Shown in pieces: positions 51,137 to 61,408 of a stretch of 64,000 nucleotides of DNA. The position numbers and the translations under genes are program-made. Position 1 is the stretch's first letter. Each line of letters starts with the position of its first letter. The notes under the pieces were generated by a model. That model worked only from the letters and a program-made list of their open reading frames with translations, was not told the DNA's origin and searched no databases. Origin of the DNA: Muribaculum sp. An289 (GTDB taxonomy: Bacteria > Bacteroidota > Bacteroidia > Bacteroidales > UBA932); contig NZ_NFIV01000006.1 of assembly GCF_002159555.1 (NCBI RefSeq), forward strand, positions 124,001 to 188,000, in the 5' to 3' direction.

Positions 51137-53323
51137 CTAACCTATTTCGGAACCGTTGTCCAGGACTTCTTCCGGAGTTATGAATCTCATTTTTCCATCG
51201 GGCTGGCGTGCCATCAGTATCATTCCCTTGGATTCGATTCCTTTTATTTTACGCGGAAGCAGGTTCGCGAGGACACAGATTTGCCTGCCGATCATCTGTT
51301 CCGGAGTGTAGTATTCCGCTATTCCGGATACGATTGTGCGCCTGTCGATGCCCGTATCTATGGTAAGTTTCAGAAGTTTGTCGGTCTTAGGAACTCTTTC
51401 GGCCTCCAGTACCGTGGCCGTGCGGATATCCATTTTCCCGAAATCGTCGAAGGTGCAGCTTTCCTTTTGTGGGGATACTGCCGGGCCGGCGGACTGTTTG
51501 GCAGCCAAGGCGGCACGTTCATTGGCCTTTTTTGCTTCCTCCAGTTTGTCCAGCTGTTTTTGTATGGCATCGTCTTCTATCTTTGCAAACAGAAGTTCCG
51601 GAGCCGACAACTGATGGCCGGCCGGAAGCAGGTCGCTCTCTCCGAGCCTGTCCCAGTACAATAATATGCGGCCGTCATTGCCGTTGGTGTCTCCGGTGGC
51701 CGAATCGGCAGGAATAGCCGGAACGGCAGGAATGGCAGGCACTCTGTCGAAATTGTCATCGGAAGTATGTTCGCCGTAATTGTTTATGTCGGCGTTGAGC
51801 ATTTTTCTCAATTTGCGGCAGCTGTCCGGGAGGAACGGCTCGAAGGCTATGGCGAGGTCGGCGCATATCTGCAACGATACGTTGAGTATCGAAGCCGTCC
51901 TGTCCATGTCTGTCTTGGCCGTTTTCCAAGGTTCGGTATCGGAAATGTATTTGTTTCCGAGCCGTGCTATTTCCATGGCCCCTTTGAGGGCTTCGCGGAA
52001 CTTGAAGTTTTCTATGCTTTCTTCGATGTTCTTCTTTATAAGAGGAATCTGCGACAGGGTTTCTGTGTCAACAGGCGCCGGTGAAAGGTTTTCAGGCACC
52101 TTCCCTCCGAAATATTTGTGCGAGAGCACTATCGCCCTGTTTACGAAGTTGCCGAATATCGCGACAAGTTCGCTGTTGTTGTGGGCCTGGAAATCCTTCC
52201 ATGTAAAATCGTTGTCCTTCGTTTCCGGCAGATTGGAACAGAGGACATACCTGAGGACGTCCTGCTGGCCAGGAAAATCCTGAAGGTACTCGTGCAGCCA
52301 TACGGCATGGTTGCGCGAGGTGGACAGTTTCTCGCCTTCGAGGTTGAGGAACTCGTTTGCAGGCACGTTGTCCGGGAGGATGAACTCCCCGTATGCCTTG
52401 AGCATGGACGGGAAGACTATGCAATGGAATACGATGTTGTCCTTGCCTATGAAATGGATCATCCTCGTGTCCTTGCTCTTCCACCATTTCTCCCATGTGC
52501 GCGGGAGGAGCTCTATGGTATTGGAAATATAGCCGATAGGGGCATCGAACCATACGTAAAGTACTTTGCCCTCGGCCCCTTCCACGGGTACGGGAACTCC
52601 CCAGTCGAGGTCGCGGCTTACCGCCCTCGGCTGCAATCCTCCGTCAAGCCAGGACTTGCATTGGCCGTACACGTTAGGCTTCCATTCCTTGTGTTCTTCG
52701 AGAATCCATTCTTTCAGCCATCCTTCATATTGGTCCAAAGGAAGATACCAGTGTTTGGTCTTTTTCTTTACAGGCTCGCTTCCGCTTATAGCCGAGTGCG
52801 GATTTATGAGCTCTTCAGGGCTGAGGGTGCTTCCGCACTTCTCGCACTGGTCGCCGTAGGCTCCTTCATTGCCGCATTTCGGGCAGGTTCCCACAATGTA
52901 TCTGTCGGCAAGGAATGTTTTCGCTTCCGGGTCGTAGTATTGCTCGCTTTCCTTTACGATGAACTTCCCTTCGTCATAAAGTTTTCTGAAAAAATCCGCC
53001 GCGAAGCGGTGGTGGGTAGGGGAGCTCGTCCTTGAATATATGTCGAAATCGATTCCGAGCCCGGAAAACGAATCCTTTATCATTTTATGGTATTTGTCCA
53101 CGATGTCCTGAGGAGAACAGCCTTCCTTTTTCGCCTTTATCGTTATTGGCACGCCGTGTTCATCGGAACCGCAGACAAAAAGCACTTTTTCACCGCGCAT
53201 TCGCAAGTACCTTACATAAATGTCGGCCGGAACATAGACTCCGGCGAGATGTCCGATGTGAAGGGGCCCGTTGGCGTAAGGCAGGGCGCATGTTACGAGT
53301 GTGCGTTTGAAATTCTTTTCCAT
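51137..53323 (-). CDS. metG: Methionyl-tRNA synthetase
   Basis: A 728-residue class I synthetase. The HIGH motif is at 22-25 in [10 protein letters not shown] zinc knuckle [18 protein letters not shown] is at about 142-159, and the KMSKS-like loop reads GEKLSTSR near 335. An anticodon domain and a C-terminal tRNA-binding (EMAP-like) domain ([14 protein letters not shown]... to the end) follow. Before that domain lies a repetitive insert of the kind [11 protein letters not shown] (DNA about 51700-51740) and a coiled, Lys/Glu-rich linker. It has a -7 box about 35 nt upstream and is not obviously in an operon with the MFS genes upstream. Confidence 0.96.
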   Translation of the reverse strand: MEKNFKRTLVTCALPYANGPLHIGHLAGVYVPADIYVRYLRMRGEKVLFVCGSDEHGVPITIKAKKEGCSPQDIVDKYHKMIKDSFSGLGIDFDIYSRTSSPTHHRFAADFFRKLYDEGKFIVKESEQYYDPEAKTFLADRYIVGTCPKCGNEGAYGDQCEKCGSTLSPEELINPHSAISGSEPVKKKTKHWYLPLDQYEGWLKEWILEEHKEWKPNVYGQCKSWLDGGLQPRAVSRDLDWGVPVPVEGAEGKVLYVWFDAPIGYISNTIELLPRTWEKWWKSKDTRMIHFIGKDNIVFHCIVFPSMLKAYGEFILPDNVPANEFLNLEGEKLSTSRNHAVWLHEYLQDFPGQQDVLRYVLCSNLPETKDNDFTWKDFQAHNNSELVAIFGNFVNRAIVLSHKYFGGKVPENLSPAPVDTETLSQIPLIKKNIEESIENFKFREALKGAMEIARLGNKYISDTEPWKTAKTDMDRTASILNVSLQICADLAIAFEPFLPDSCRKLRKMLNADINNYGEHTSDDNFDRVPAIPAVPAIPADSATGDTNGNDGRILLYWDRLGESDLLPAGHQLSAPELLFAKIEDDAIQKQLDKLEEAKKANERAALAAKQSAGPAVSPQKESCTFDDFGKMDIRTATVLEAERVPKTDKLLKLTIDTGIDRRTIVSGIAEYYTPEQMIGRQICVLANLLPRKIKGIESKGMILMARQPDGKMRFITPEEVLDNGSEIG

Positions 53324-53358
53324 AAAACAATTTTATTAGAATATGTTTATAAAACATG

Positions 53359-53366
53359 CAAAATTA
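53359..53366 (-). promoter_or_regulatory. -7 box of metG
   Basis: On the minus strand TAATTTTG (complement of 53359-53366), 36 nt before the start codon. No clear -33. Confidence 0.4.
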
Positions 53367-53403
53367 ACGAAAAAAAGCGGAAAGGACGTGCGTGTGCGCA
53401 TTT

Positions 53404-54819
53404 TTATCCTTTGCTTTTGGCCTTTTTGTCAAGGCAAAGCTCCGGATGCCTGTCGGATGACCGGCTCAGGATGCACGAGATAGCTATGGCGCACAATGCC
53501 AGGGCGATGAAAAAATATTCGGCCATTGCCGGCTCGGCTGTGTTTTCGATGATTTTCCCGACAATGATGGGGGTGAAGAAAAGTCCGATGTTCTGTATCC
53601 AGTAAACCAATGAAAATGCAGTCCCGAGTTTGCTCTCGGGGATGATTTTCGGAAGCGAAGGCCACATGGCCGCCGGAACAAGGGAATATCCGAGTCCGAG
53701 AATCGAGATTGCAATGAAGCCGAATGCCGGGATTCCCGGGGCGAATGCCACCATCAGGTGGGACAGCAGAATCATTGCAGAACCGAGTATCATGATTTTC
53801 GTCCCTTTGCCTACCATGTCCACGACCGCTCCGAACAGCGGGGCGAATACAAGGGTGAAGAATGGTATCATGGCGACCATCAGGGAAGCGATGTCGCTTT
53901 CTATCCCGAACCGGGGGATGAGTATGGCCGTGGCGAATTTCCGGAAGGATATTACGCAGCAGTAAAATGTCACGCAGAGCAGGGAAATCAGTATGAAATG
54001 CCGGTTGCCGATTATTTTCCAGACATCGGAAAAACGGAATCTGTCCTCGGTGCCGCCGTTTTTTTCTTCCGCAGCCGGTCCTTTGTCCTGCTGCCCTTTG
54101 CCCGGTCCTTTGCCCGGTCCTTTGCGCCCTGTCCGGTAGTCGATGGCTATGAACAATGCCCACAGTATCAGTCCGGTCATTATCAGTATCAGCCCGAGAT
54201 GTGCCGGTCTGGATGTTTCTGAAAACGGGATGTAGCCTTCAAGGTTTACGATTCTCGGCACAGTGACGAGGGCGGCCGCCGTACCGAGCCTTGCCAGTGC
54301 GAGCTGAAGCCCCATGGCGAATGCCATTTCCCTGCCTTTGAACCATTTGGCAATAGACCTGTTTACGGCTACCCCGGCTATTTCGCTGCCGAGGCCGAAT
54401 ATCGCGCAGCCGGCGTATGCCAAAGCGAGCGAAGGTTTCTCGAAAAGTCCGGAAAGCCATCCGGCGAAACGGCTTGCCGCAAAGGAGCCGGATATCGAAT
54501 ATGTTATCAGTGCCGCCCCGCAGACCATTAGGCCTACGAAAATGGAGCCCGTTATCCTGACACCCCACTTGTCGAGGAGCATCCCGCAGACAATCAGGCC
54601 TCCGAAGATGCAGAGCAGCGAATATGCGCTTCTGAAAAATCCGTAATCCGCAATGGACCAGCCGAGGGCCACGTTACCGGGATTTTCGAACTCCTGGCTT
54701 ATCGTGGAAAAGATGTCATCGAAAAAATACGATGCGAACATCGGAAGCGAAAGGGATACGAGCACAATCCATCTCAGATTGCCCGTATCCCTGAAAAATT
54801 CCGATATTTTCTTTCCCAT
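53404..54819 (-). CDS. Major facilitator superfamily transporter (copy 1)
   Basis: A 471-residue protein with about 12 hydrophobic segments. MFS loop signatures include LLDKWGVRITGS between segments 2 and 3 and RSIAKWFKGREMAFAMGLQLALARLG near segment 5, like nitrate/formate/oxalate-type MFS members. The central loop carries a GPGKGPGKGQQDKG insert (DNA about 54080-54125). It is a paralogue of the MFS gene 11 bp upstream and probably in the same transcript. Substrate unknown. Confidence 0.85.
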   Translation of the reverse strand: MGKKISEFFRDTGNLRWIVLVSLSLPMFASYFFDDIFSTISQEFENPGNVALGWSIADYGFFRSAYSLLCIFGGLIVCGMLLDKWGVRITGSIFVGLMVCGAALITYSISGSFAASRFAGWLSGLFEKPSLALAYAGCAIFGLGSEIAGVAVNRSIAKWFKGREMAFAMGLQLALARLGTAAALVTVPRIVNLEGYIPFSETSRPAHLGLILIMTGLILWALFIAIDYRTGRKGPGKGPGKGQQDKGPAAEEKNGGTEDRFRFSDVWKIIGNRHFILISLLCVTFYCCVISFRKFATAILIPRFGIESDIASLMVAMIPFFTLVFAPLFGAVVDMVGKGTKIMILGSAMILLSHLMVAFAPGIPAFGFIAISILGLGYSLVPAAMWPSLPKIIPESKLGTAFSLVYWIQNIGLFFTPIIVGKIIENTAEPAMAEYFFIALALCAIAISCILSRSSDRHPELCLDKKAKSKG

Positions 54820-54830
54820 CAGGAAAATCC

Positions 54831-56210
54831 CTATTCTTCCTGTTTCTTGGCTACGTTAGGAAGCTCAAGCCCGTATTTCTTCTTGCGGTCTTCCCTCTTG
54901 AGCCAGAAACTGAAGAGGAAGGCGAGCACTCCGAATGAAGAGAATATGAGCATAGGTGCGAGGTATCCTCCGGTGGACTGCAATACTTTTCCAATCAGCA
55001 GTGGAACTAAGCACAGGCCGATGTTCTGCACCCAGAATATCAGGCAGTATGCGCTTCCGAGTATCTTTTCGTCTATGATTTTAGGAACGCTCGGCCAGAG
55101 TGCGGCGGGAACGAGCGAAAAGCTTACGCCGAGTATCGCTATCAGTGTTACCGCGAACCATTTCTGAGGGTATAGCGGCAGTACGAATGCGAAGCACAGA
55201 TGGCATGCGAACATTATGATTGCCCCGAGCATGAGCATGGTGGCTCCCTTTCCTTTACGGTCGAGGAAGATTCCGAGCAGCGGGGTGAGGCACATAGCCA
55301 GTATAGGGAAGAAACTGAACAGCTGGGAAGCCGTGCCGTTGTCGACTCCGAGGGTCACTTCAAGATAATTAGGAGCGTATCTCTGGAACGGGAATATCGC
55401 AGAATAGTAGAGCACGCACAGAAGCGCCACCAGCCAGAACATCTTGCTTGAAAATATCTTTCCGAGGTCCTTGATGTGGAACTCGTCTTCAGGCGATTTT
55501 TCGGCCGTCTCCATACCTGCCGCAATGAGCTGTTTGTCGAATTTGGAATCCATTACGGAGAATACGATGAAATTAATCAGGCCGATGAGGAGGAGCACTG
55601 TGCAGAAAGCCACCGGAGCCACTACCGACTGGTCGAACTTGTCGGAGATTATAGGGGCCAGCCACATTACGGCGAAGACTCCGAGACGGGCTATTGCCAT
55701 TTCCAGTCCCATCGCCAGGGCCATTTCCTTGCCCTTGAACCATTTTGCTATCGATTTCGACACAGTCGTCCCTGCCATTTCGCAGCCGCAGCCGAAAATC
55801 ATGAAACCGAGGGATGCCATTTTCGCGCTACCAGGCATCGATGTCCACCAGCTGTCGAGCCAGCCGCAGAAAGCCGTCGCCTGGAACCATTCGCTGATGC
55901 CCACGAACTTGATTCCCGCTCCTATTACCATGAGCGAAGCGGACAGGAGTCCGGTGAACCGTATTCCCATCTTGTCCAGGATGATTCCGGCCAGGATGAG
56001 GAAACCGCATACGTTCAGTATGTATTCGGATGCGGCGTATGTCCCGAAAGTGCCGCTGTCCCAACCGCGGGCGGTCTCGATTATGGATTTGAGAGGGGAC
56101 ATGACGTCCACGAACATGTAGGCGAAAAACATCATCAGAGCGATGAGAAGCAATGCTGCCCAGCGTGCTGCCGCACTGTCATTGAGCATTCTGGAAATCT
56201 TTTCTTGCAT
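54831..56210 (-). CDS. Major facilitator superfamily transporter (copy 2)
   Basis: A 459-residue protein with about 12 hydrophobic segments. ILDKMGIRFTG and KSIAKWFKGKEMALAMGLEMAIARLG match the same motifs as the neighbouring gene, so the two arose by tandem duplication. It has no insert in the central loop. It starts 40 bp after dnaG, with a -7-like box in the gap. Substrate unknown. Confidence 0.85.
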   Translation of the reverse strand: MQEKISRMLNDSAAARWAALLLIALMMFFAYMFVDVMSPLKSIIETARGWDSGTFGTYAASEYILNVCGFLILAGIILDKMGIRFTGLLSASLMVIGAGIKFVGISEWFQATAFCGWLDSWWTSMPGSAKMASLGFMIFGCGCEMAGTTVSKSIAKWFKGKEMALAMGLEMAIARLGVFAVMWLAPIISDKFDQSVVAPVAFCTVLLLIGLINFIVFSVMDSKFDKQLIAAGMETAEKSPEDEFHIKDLGKIFSSKMFWLVALLCVLYYSAIFPFQRYAPNYLEVTLGVDNGTASQLFSFFPILAMCLTPLLGIFLDRKGKGATMLMLGAIIMFACHLCFAFVLPLYPQKWFAVTLIAILGVSFSLVPAALWPSVPKIIDEKILGSAYCLIFWVQNIGLCLVPLLIGKVLQSTGGYLAPMLIFSSFGVLAFLFSFWLKREDRKKKYGLELPNVAKKQEE

Positions 56211-56232
56211 TATGTAAAATTTTTAATTGTTG

Positions 56233-56240
56233 CAAAATTA
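56233..56240 (-). promoter_or_regulatory. -7 box of the MFS pair
   Basis: On the minus strand TAATTTTG (complement of 56233-56240), 23 nt before the start codon at 56210, in the dnaG-MFS gap. Confidence 0.4.
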
Positions 56241-56250
56241 TAAACATTTT

Positions 56251-58254
56251 CTAAATAGTCAGCCTTTTGAGCAGTTTGGAGTAATAATTTTTAAGCCCTG
56301 AAATCCTCATGAATTTTCCCGTAAGCCCTTCTATTTTCTCCCTGTCGTTTTCCTTTTGCGCCGAGGCGATTTCTTCGGTTATTTCCCTCAGCATGGCATC
56401 CACCACCTTCGATTTGTAGATGCACATGAGTTTGGGCACCGTTTCCGAGAGCGTGGCGGTTTCGTCCGGAACGGTATCGGCGAACTCCTTTATGGTTATG
56501 ACATGCCTGTCGTACACATAGTCGAGTGTCTCTTCGGCGATGTTTTCATTCGGGTGGTGCAGGAAATAGCTTATTATCTCCTTGCCGTAGACAGGCGCGT
56601 TCCGGAAATATTCGTCGTAGATTTCCGAATACAGCCTGTTCCGCATTTCCAATCCGTCTTCGGACATGGAATTTTTTATGTATTCGGCCACTGTCACCGT
56701 ATAGTCCGGATTTTCCGGATCGTATTCTACCGAACCCGGAGGGAATTTCAGTTTTTCATCCCCGAACTTGACAAGATAATAGGCGATTTCCTTTTCGCAC
56801 GGGGCGAAAAAACGGTCGTTGATGAGCCCGTCTTCCCCATAGGTTTCCTCCTTTCTCCCTTCATGCCGGCTCTCGTCGGCCTTTGTCTCCTGTACGGTCC
56901 GGGACATCGCCGGGGATTGCGCTTTCGTGCTTTCCCTGGCCTTTTTTTCTTCGCGCAATGTCCTTACCCTTTCGAAGACGAGGTCCGGTTCTATGCCGAA
57001 CATCGCCGCACACCTTTCGGCATACAGCGAACGCGCTATGGCATCGGGTATGACGGCGATGCTTGTCGATATGTTGTTTATGAGGCCCGCCCTTTTCCTC
57101 GGGTCGTCTCCGGCCTCTTCGAGAAGGAGTGAGGCCTTGAAGTCTATGAAGTCCTGCTCATGCCCGCTGATGAATTCCTCGACTTCCTCCCTTGTGTGTT
57201 TCATGGAGAATGAGTCGGGGTCGTCCCCGTCCGGGATAAGCACTATCTTGACGTTCATGCCTTCTTCGAGCACGAGGTCTATTCCGCGCAGGGAGGCCTT
57301 GATTCCGGCCGAATCCCCGTCATATAGGATTGTAATATTGGAGGTAAAGCGCCTGATGAGCCGTATCTGTTCCGTGGTAAGCGAAGTCCCGCTCGATGCC
57401 ACCACGTTGGTTATGCCTGCCTGGTGCATGGAGATTACGTCCAGATAGCCTTCCACGAGCAGGCATTTGTCCTTTTTGCTTATTTCCCCCTTCGCAAAGT
57501 AGATTCCGTAAAGCGAACGCCTTTTCAGGTAGATTTCGCTTTCCGGCGAATTGACGTATTTCGCTATGGTCTTGTCTGCTTTCAGGGTACGCCCTCCGAA
57601 TGCTATGACACGTCCGCTCAATGAATGTATCGGGAAAATCACCCTTTCGAAAAACCTGTCATAAAGTCCGCCTCCGTTCTCCTTTTCGATGCACAGCCCT
57701 GTGGCGGTGAGGAATTCCGGCTTGTAGCCGTTGGCTATGGCTTCCTTTGCGAACGAATCCCTTTTTGCGGGGGAGTAGCCCAGGCCGAAGAGGCGGATGG
57801 TGTCTTCGCGCAGCCTCCTTTTTTCCCGGAAATAGCTCAGCCCTACAGCCCGTCCTTCAGGGGTGTCCAGGAGGGTTTTGGCAAAATATTTTGCGGCGAA
57901 TTCGTTTACGAGCATCATGCTTTCGCTCTTCATCCTGCTCGCTATTTCTTCGGCCGTCTCTTCCTTTTCCACCACATCGATGTGGTATTTGGCGGCAAGC
58001 CATTTGAGGGCCTCGGGATACGAAAGATGCTCATGTTCCATTATGAAATGGACCGCATCGCCTCCTTTGCCGCAGCCGAAGCATTTGAATATTCCCTTGC
58101 TCGGCGAGACTGAGAAGGACGGGGTCTTTTCATCATGGAACGGACAGCATGCGACATAATTCGCCCCCCTCCTTCTGAGGGAGACGAATTCGCCGATTAC
58201 GTCTACGATTTGTGTCGCATCGAGTATTTTCTGTATGGTTTCCTGATTTATCAT
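56251..58254 (-). CDS. dnaG: DNA primase
   Basis: A 667-residue RNA-primer synthetase of the replisome. The N-terminal zinc-binding domain has CPFH and CFGC (Cys37, His40, Cys58, Cys61). The TOPRIM core has LLVEGYLDVISMHQAG with the catalytic Glu and ILYDGDSAGI with Asp residues. A C-terminal DnaB-interacting helical region ends in LLKRL. The start ATG shares its A with the trpS stop (TGATG), so translational coupling is likely. A weaker TTG start lies one codon upstream. Confidence 0.95.
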   Translation of the reverse strand: MINQETIQKILDATQIVDVIGEFVSLRRRGANYVACCPFHDEKTPSFSVSPSKGIFKCFGCGKGGDAVHFIMEHEHLSYPEALKWLAAKYHIDVVEKEETAEEIASRMKSESMMLVNEFAAKYFAKTLLDTPEGRAVGLSYFREKRRLREDTIRLFGLGYSPAKRDSFAKEAIANGYKPEFLTATGLCIEKENGGGLYDRFFERVIFPIHSLSGRVIAFGGRTLKADKTIAKYVNSPESEIYLKRRSLYGIYFAKGEISKKDKCLLVEGYLDVISMHQAGITNVVASSGTSLTTEQIRLIRRFTSNITILYDGDSAGIKASLRGIDLVLEEGMNVKIVLIPDGDDPDSFSMKHTREEVEEFISGHEQDFIDFKASLLLEEAGDDPRKRAGLINNISTSIAVIPDAIARSLYAERCAAMFGIEPDLVFERVRTLREEKKARESTKAQSPAMSRTVQETKADESRHEGRKEETYGEDGLINDRFFAPCEKEIAYYLVKFGDEKLKFPPGSVEYDPENPDYTVTVAEYIKNSMSEDGLEMRNRLYSEIYDEYFRNAPVYGKEIISYFLHHPNENIAEETLDYVYDRHVITIKEFADTVPDETATLSETVPKLMCIYKSKVVDAMLREITEEIASAQKENDREKIEGLTGKFMRISGLKNYYSKLLKRLTI

Positions 58255-59246
58255 CAAAATTTTCTGAAACCGACGGCTTCCCTTGCCGCCCTGAGTGTCG
58301 CGGATGCGCTCGCCCGCGCCTTGTCCCTGCCTTCAGACACTACTTTTGAAAGATAGGCTTCGTCCGAAGAAACCGCATCGATGTGTTCCCTGATAGGCCT
58401 CGTCAGATTGCAGATGTCCTCGGCCAGCTGTTTTTTCATGTCCCCGTACCTAATCGAGCAGTCGTTCCATTTCTCCCTGAAATAGGCGACTGTGTCAGGT
58501 TTTGATACGAGTTCCATGATAGTGAACAGGTTCTGTATGACCTCCGGCATCGGGGAGCATGGTTCCTTGGGGCCTGAATCCGTTACGGCCTTCATGACCT
58601 TTTTCCTTATGGTCGCTTCGTCGTCGCAAAGATATATCGCATTCCCCTCGCTTTTCCCCATCTTTCCGCTTCCGTCAAGGCCCGGGACCTTTACGGGTTT
58701 TTCATTTCCGAAATTGAACGGATGAGGTTCCTTGAAAACTTCCGTGCCATAGAGGTTGTTGAACCTCCTTGCATAGACCCTTGCCATTTCCAGATGCTGT
58801 TCCTGGTCCTTGCCTACGGGTACGTAATCAGCATTATGGACAAGGATGTCCGATGCCATCAGTACGGGATAGGTAAGGAGCCCCGCGTTGATGTTTTCGG
58901 GGTTTTTCCTCGCCTTGTCCTTGAACGAGGCCGTCCTTTCGAGCTCTCCCTTGTATGCTATCATGTTGAGCAGCACGTAAAGCTCGCAGATTTCAGGCAC
59001 GTCGCTCTGTACGAACAGCGCGCATTTCTCCGGGTCCAGGCCGGCTGCAAGGTATTCCGAAAGTATGATTTTTACATTTGCATGAAAATCGTCCGGATGC
59101 GGATGTGTCGTAAGCGAATGCAGGTCGGCTATGAAAAAATAGCAGTCGTAGCCGTTCTGCATCTTTACGAAATTTTTCAATGCCCCGAGGTAATTGCCGA
59201 GGTGCAGGTGTCCGGTGGAGCGTATCCCGCTTACTACTTTTTCCAT
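58254..59246 (-). CDS. trpS: Tryptophanyl-tRNA synthetase
   Basis: A 330-residue class I synthetase. The HIGH-type motif reads TGHLHLGNYLGAL (about 11-23), and the KMSKS-type loop is SGKMGKSEGN (about 193). Conserved AYKGELERTASFKDK and PVGKDQEQHLEMAR lie between. It starts 5 bp after recA and ends in a TGATG overlap with dnaG, so recA-trpS-dnaG form a compact unit. Confidence 0.95.
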   Translation of the reverse strand: MEKVVSGIRSTGHLHLGNYLGALKNFVKMQNGYDCYFFIADLHSLTTHPHPDDFHANVKIILSEYLAAGLDPEKCALFVQSDVPEICELYVLLNMIAYKGELERTASFKDKARKNPENINAGLLTYPVLMASDILVHNADYVPVGKDQEQHLEMARVYARRFNNLYGTEVFKEPHPFNFGNEKPVKVPGLDGSGKMGKSEGNAIYLCDDEATIRKKVMKAVTDSGPKEPCSPMPEVIQNLFTIMELVSKPDTVAYFREKWNDCSIRYGDMKKQLAEDICNLTRPIREHIDAVSSDEAYLSKVVSEGRDKARASASATLRAAREAVGFRKF

Positions 59247-59251
59247 TTCCG

Positions 59252-60283
59252 TCAGTCTTTGATGTTTTGGAGGACTTCCCTGATTTTACCCTCTATCTCG
59301 TCGCTCAGCTCGGTATTGTCCATGAGCATCTGTTTGACGGCTTCCCGTCCCTGGCCTATCTTGGTGTCCCCGTAGCTGAACCATGAACCGCTCTTTTTGA
59401 TTATGTCGTATTCGACACCGAGGTCTATGATTTCACCCGTCCTGGATATTCCTTCCCCGAAAACTATGTCGAATTCGGCTTTCTTGAAAGGAGGGGCGAG
59501 CTTGTTCTTTACGATTTTTACCTTCGTCCTGTTCCCGAGGGCCTCTTCGCCGTCCTTGATCTGAGTGCTCTTCCTTACGTCGATGCGGACGGAGGCATAG
59601 AACTTCAGTGCGTTTCCTCCCGTTGTGGTCTCCGGATTGCCGAACATGACACCGATCTTGTCCCTGAGCTGGTTGATGAATATGCAGCAGGTATTCGTCT
59701 TGCTGATATTTGCGGTAAGTTTTCTTAAAGCCTGGCTCATGAGCCTTGCCTGCAAGCCCATTTTCGCATCTCCCATCTCCCCTTCGATTTCGGCCTTTGG
59801 CGTGAGCGCCGCCACCGAGTCTATCACGATGATGTCGATTGCTCCGGAACGTATGAGGTTGTCGGTTATTTCAAGAGCCTGTTCTCCGTTGTCCGGCTGC
59901 GATATGAGCAGCGAATCCACGTTCACGCCGAGGTTTTTCGCGTATGTACGGTCGAAAGCATGCTCGGCGTCGATTATCGCCGCTATGCCGCCCTGCTTCT
60001 GCGCTTCGGCGATGGCATGTATGGCAAGCGTGGTCTTACCGGACGATTCCGGTCCGAAAATCTCGATTACTCTTCCTCGCGGATATCCCCCGATTCCGAG
60101 GGCATGGTCCAAGGATATTGAACCCGACGGTATCACGGATACTTCCCATTTAGGCTGTTCGCCCAACTTCATGATGGTCCCTTTTCCGAAATCCTTTTCG
60201 ATTTTGTCTATTGTCGCCTGCAAAGCCTTGAGTTTGGCGGCATTGACTTCAGGAGCCCTGTCTTCTACATCTTCTTTAGCCAT
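59252..60283 (-). CDS. recA: RecA recombinase
   Basis: A 343-residue ATP-dependent strand-exchange protein. Walker A is GPESSGKT at 77-84, the Walker B region reads [17 protein letters not shown] (about 150), and the DNA-binding loop 2 region is [17 protein letters not shown] (about 210). The C-terminal tail is short and acidic/basic mixed. A -7 box lies 38 nt upstream on the minus strand. It begins the recA-trpS-dnaG run. Confidence 0.97.
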   Translation of the reverse strand: MAKEDVEDRAPEVNAAKLKALQATIDKIEKDFGKGTIMKLGEQPKWEVSVIPSGSISLDHALGIGGYPRGRVIEIFGPESSGKTTLAIHAIAEAQKQGGIAAIIDAEHAFDRTYAKNLGVNVDSLLISQPDNGEQALEITDNLIRSGAIDIIVIDSVAALTPKAEIEGEMGDAKMGLQARLMSQALRKLTANISKTNTCCIFINQLRDKIGVMFGNPETTTGGNALKFYASVRIDVRKSTQIKDGEEALGNRTKVKIVKNKLAPPFKKAEFDIVFGEGISRTGEIIDLGVEYDIIKKSGSWFSYGDTKIGQGREAVKQMLMDNTELSDEIEGKIREVLQNIKD

Positions 60284-60320
60284 AATGAAAGTCTGTTTTT
60301 AATTAGTGTTACAAAGTTTG

Positions 60321-60328
60321 CAAAGTTA
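60321..60328 (-). promoter_or_regulatory. -7 box of recA
   Basis: On the minus strand TAACTTTG (complement of 60321-60328), 38 nt before recA. No SOS operator was recognised. Confidence 0.4.
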
Positions 60329-60375
60329 TCGAAAAAAATCGAATTTTGCACTATAAATCCGATTGCATTGAGAAT

Positions 60376-61389
60376 ATGAAGAAAAAACTGTTGGGGAAAA
60401 ATCTATATGAATTGCAGGATGTCGTATCGTCTTACGGAACGCCTCTTTACGTTGCAAAACAGATGGCTGACTGGCTGTATAAAAAGAAGGTGCGCGACAT
60501 CGGGGATATGACGAACCTGTCGAAGCAATTCAGGGAAAGGCTGTCGGAGGATTATGAAATCGGGGTGACTGAATATTCCGCGGTTTACAGGTCTTCGGAC
60601 GGTACTAAAAAATATGTTTTCCCTGTGACGGGCGGCGGTTCCGTGGAAACTGTAATGATTCCGGAGCCGGACCGTGCTACTCTGTGCGTTTCGTCCCAGA
60701 ACGGCTGCAAGATGAACTGTTCTTTCTGCATGACCGGGCGCGGCGGTTTCAGGGGGAATCTCGATGCTGCCGAAATAATGTCGCAGTATATCGCGGTGGA
60801 CGAGGCCGACATGCTTACAAATACGGTTTTCATGGGGATGGGAGAGCCTTTGGACAATATCGATACCGTGATGCGCTGTCTTGAAATCCTCGTTTCCGAC
60901 TGGGGTTTCGGCTGGAGCCCGAAGCGGATAACTGTATCCACGATAGGGGTCCTTCCTGCACTGCGGCGGTTTCTCGAAGAGTCCAGGTGCCATCTGGCCA
61001 TAAGCCTTCACAATCCGTTCCCGGCCGAGCGGGAATCCATGATGCCTGTCGAAAAGGCGTTCCCGGTGTCCGAAACCATAGAACTGCTGAAAAAATACGA
61101 TTTCAGCGGACAGCGCCGCGTGAGCTTCGAATACACGATGTTTGCCGGTGTAAACGATTCGGGAAGGCACTGCAACGCCCTGATGGCTATGCTCTCGGGC
61201 CTGGAATGCAGGATTAACCTGATACGTTTCCACAAAATCCCCGGCTCCAACCTGCTGCCGTCTCCGGATGTCGTGATGGAACGGTTCCGCGACAAGTTGA
61301 ATTCCCATGGATTCATCTGTACGATAAGGGCTTCGAGAGGTGAAGACATAATGGCGGCCTGCGGAATGCTTGCCGGAAAGAAAGATTAA
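60376..61389 (+). CDS. rlmN: Dual-specificity 23S rRNA/tRNA methyltransferase RlmN
   Basis: A 337-residue radical-SAM enzyme methylating C2 of A2503 in 23S rRNA and A37 of some tRNAs. The 4Fe-4S motif is Cys111, Cys115 and Cys118 in GCKMNCSFC. The two further cysteines are Cys104 in ATLCVSSQ and Cys329 in MAACGMLAG, the latter carrying the methyl group. The start ATG at 60376 is the family start. It is divergent from recA. Confidence 0.95.
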   Translation: MKKKLLGKNLYELQDVVSSYGTPLYVAKQMADWLYKKKVRDIGDMTNLSKQFRERLSEDYEIGVTEYSAVYRSSDGTKKYVFPVTGGGSVETVMIPEPDRATLCVSSQNGCKMNCSFCMTGRGGFRGNLDAAEIMSQYIAVDEADMLTNTVFMGMGEPLDNIDTVMRCLEILVSDWGFGWSPKRITVSTIGVLPALRRFLEESRCHLAISLHNPFPAERESMMPVEKAFPVSETIELLKKYDFSGQRRVSFEYTMFAGVNDSGRHCNALMAMLSGLECRINLIRFHKIPGSNLLPSPDVVMERFRDKLNSHGFICTIRASRGEDIMAACGMLAGKKD

Positions 61390-61408
61390 TGGTATTTTTG
61401 TCCCTGTT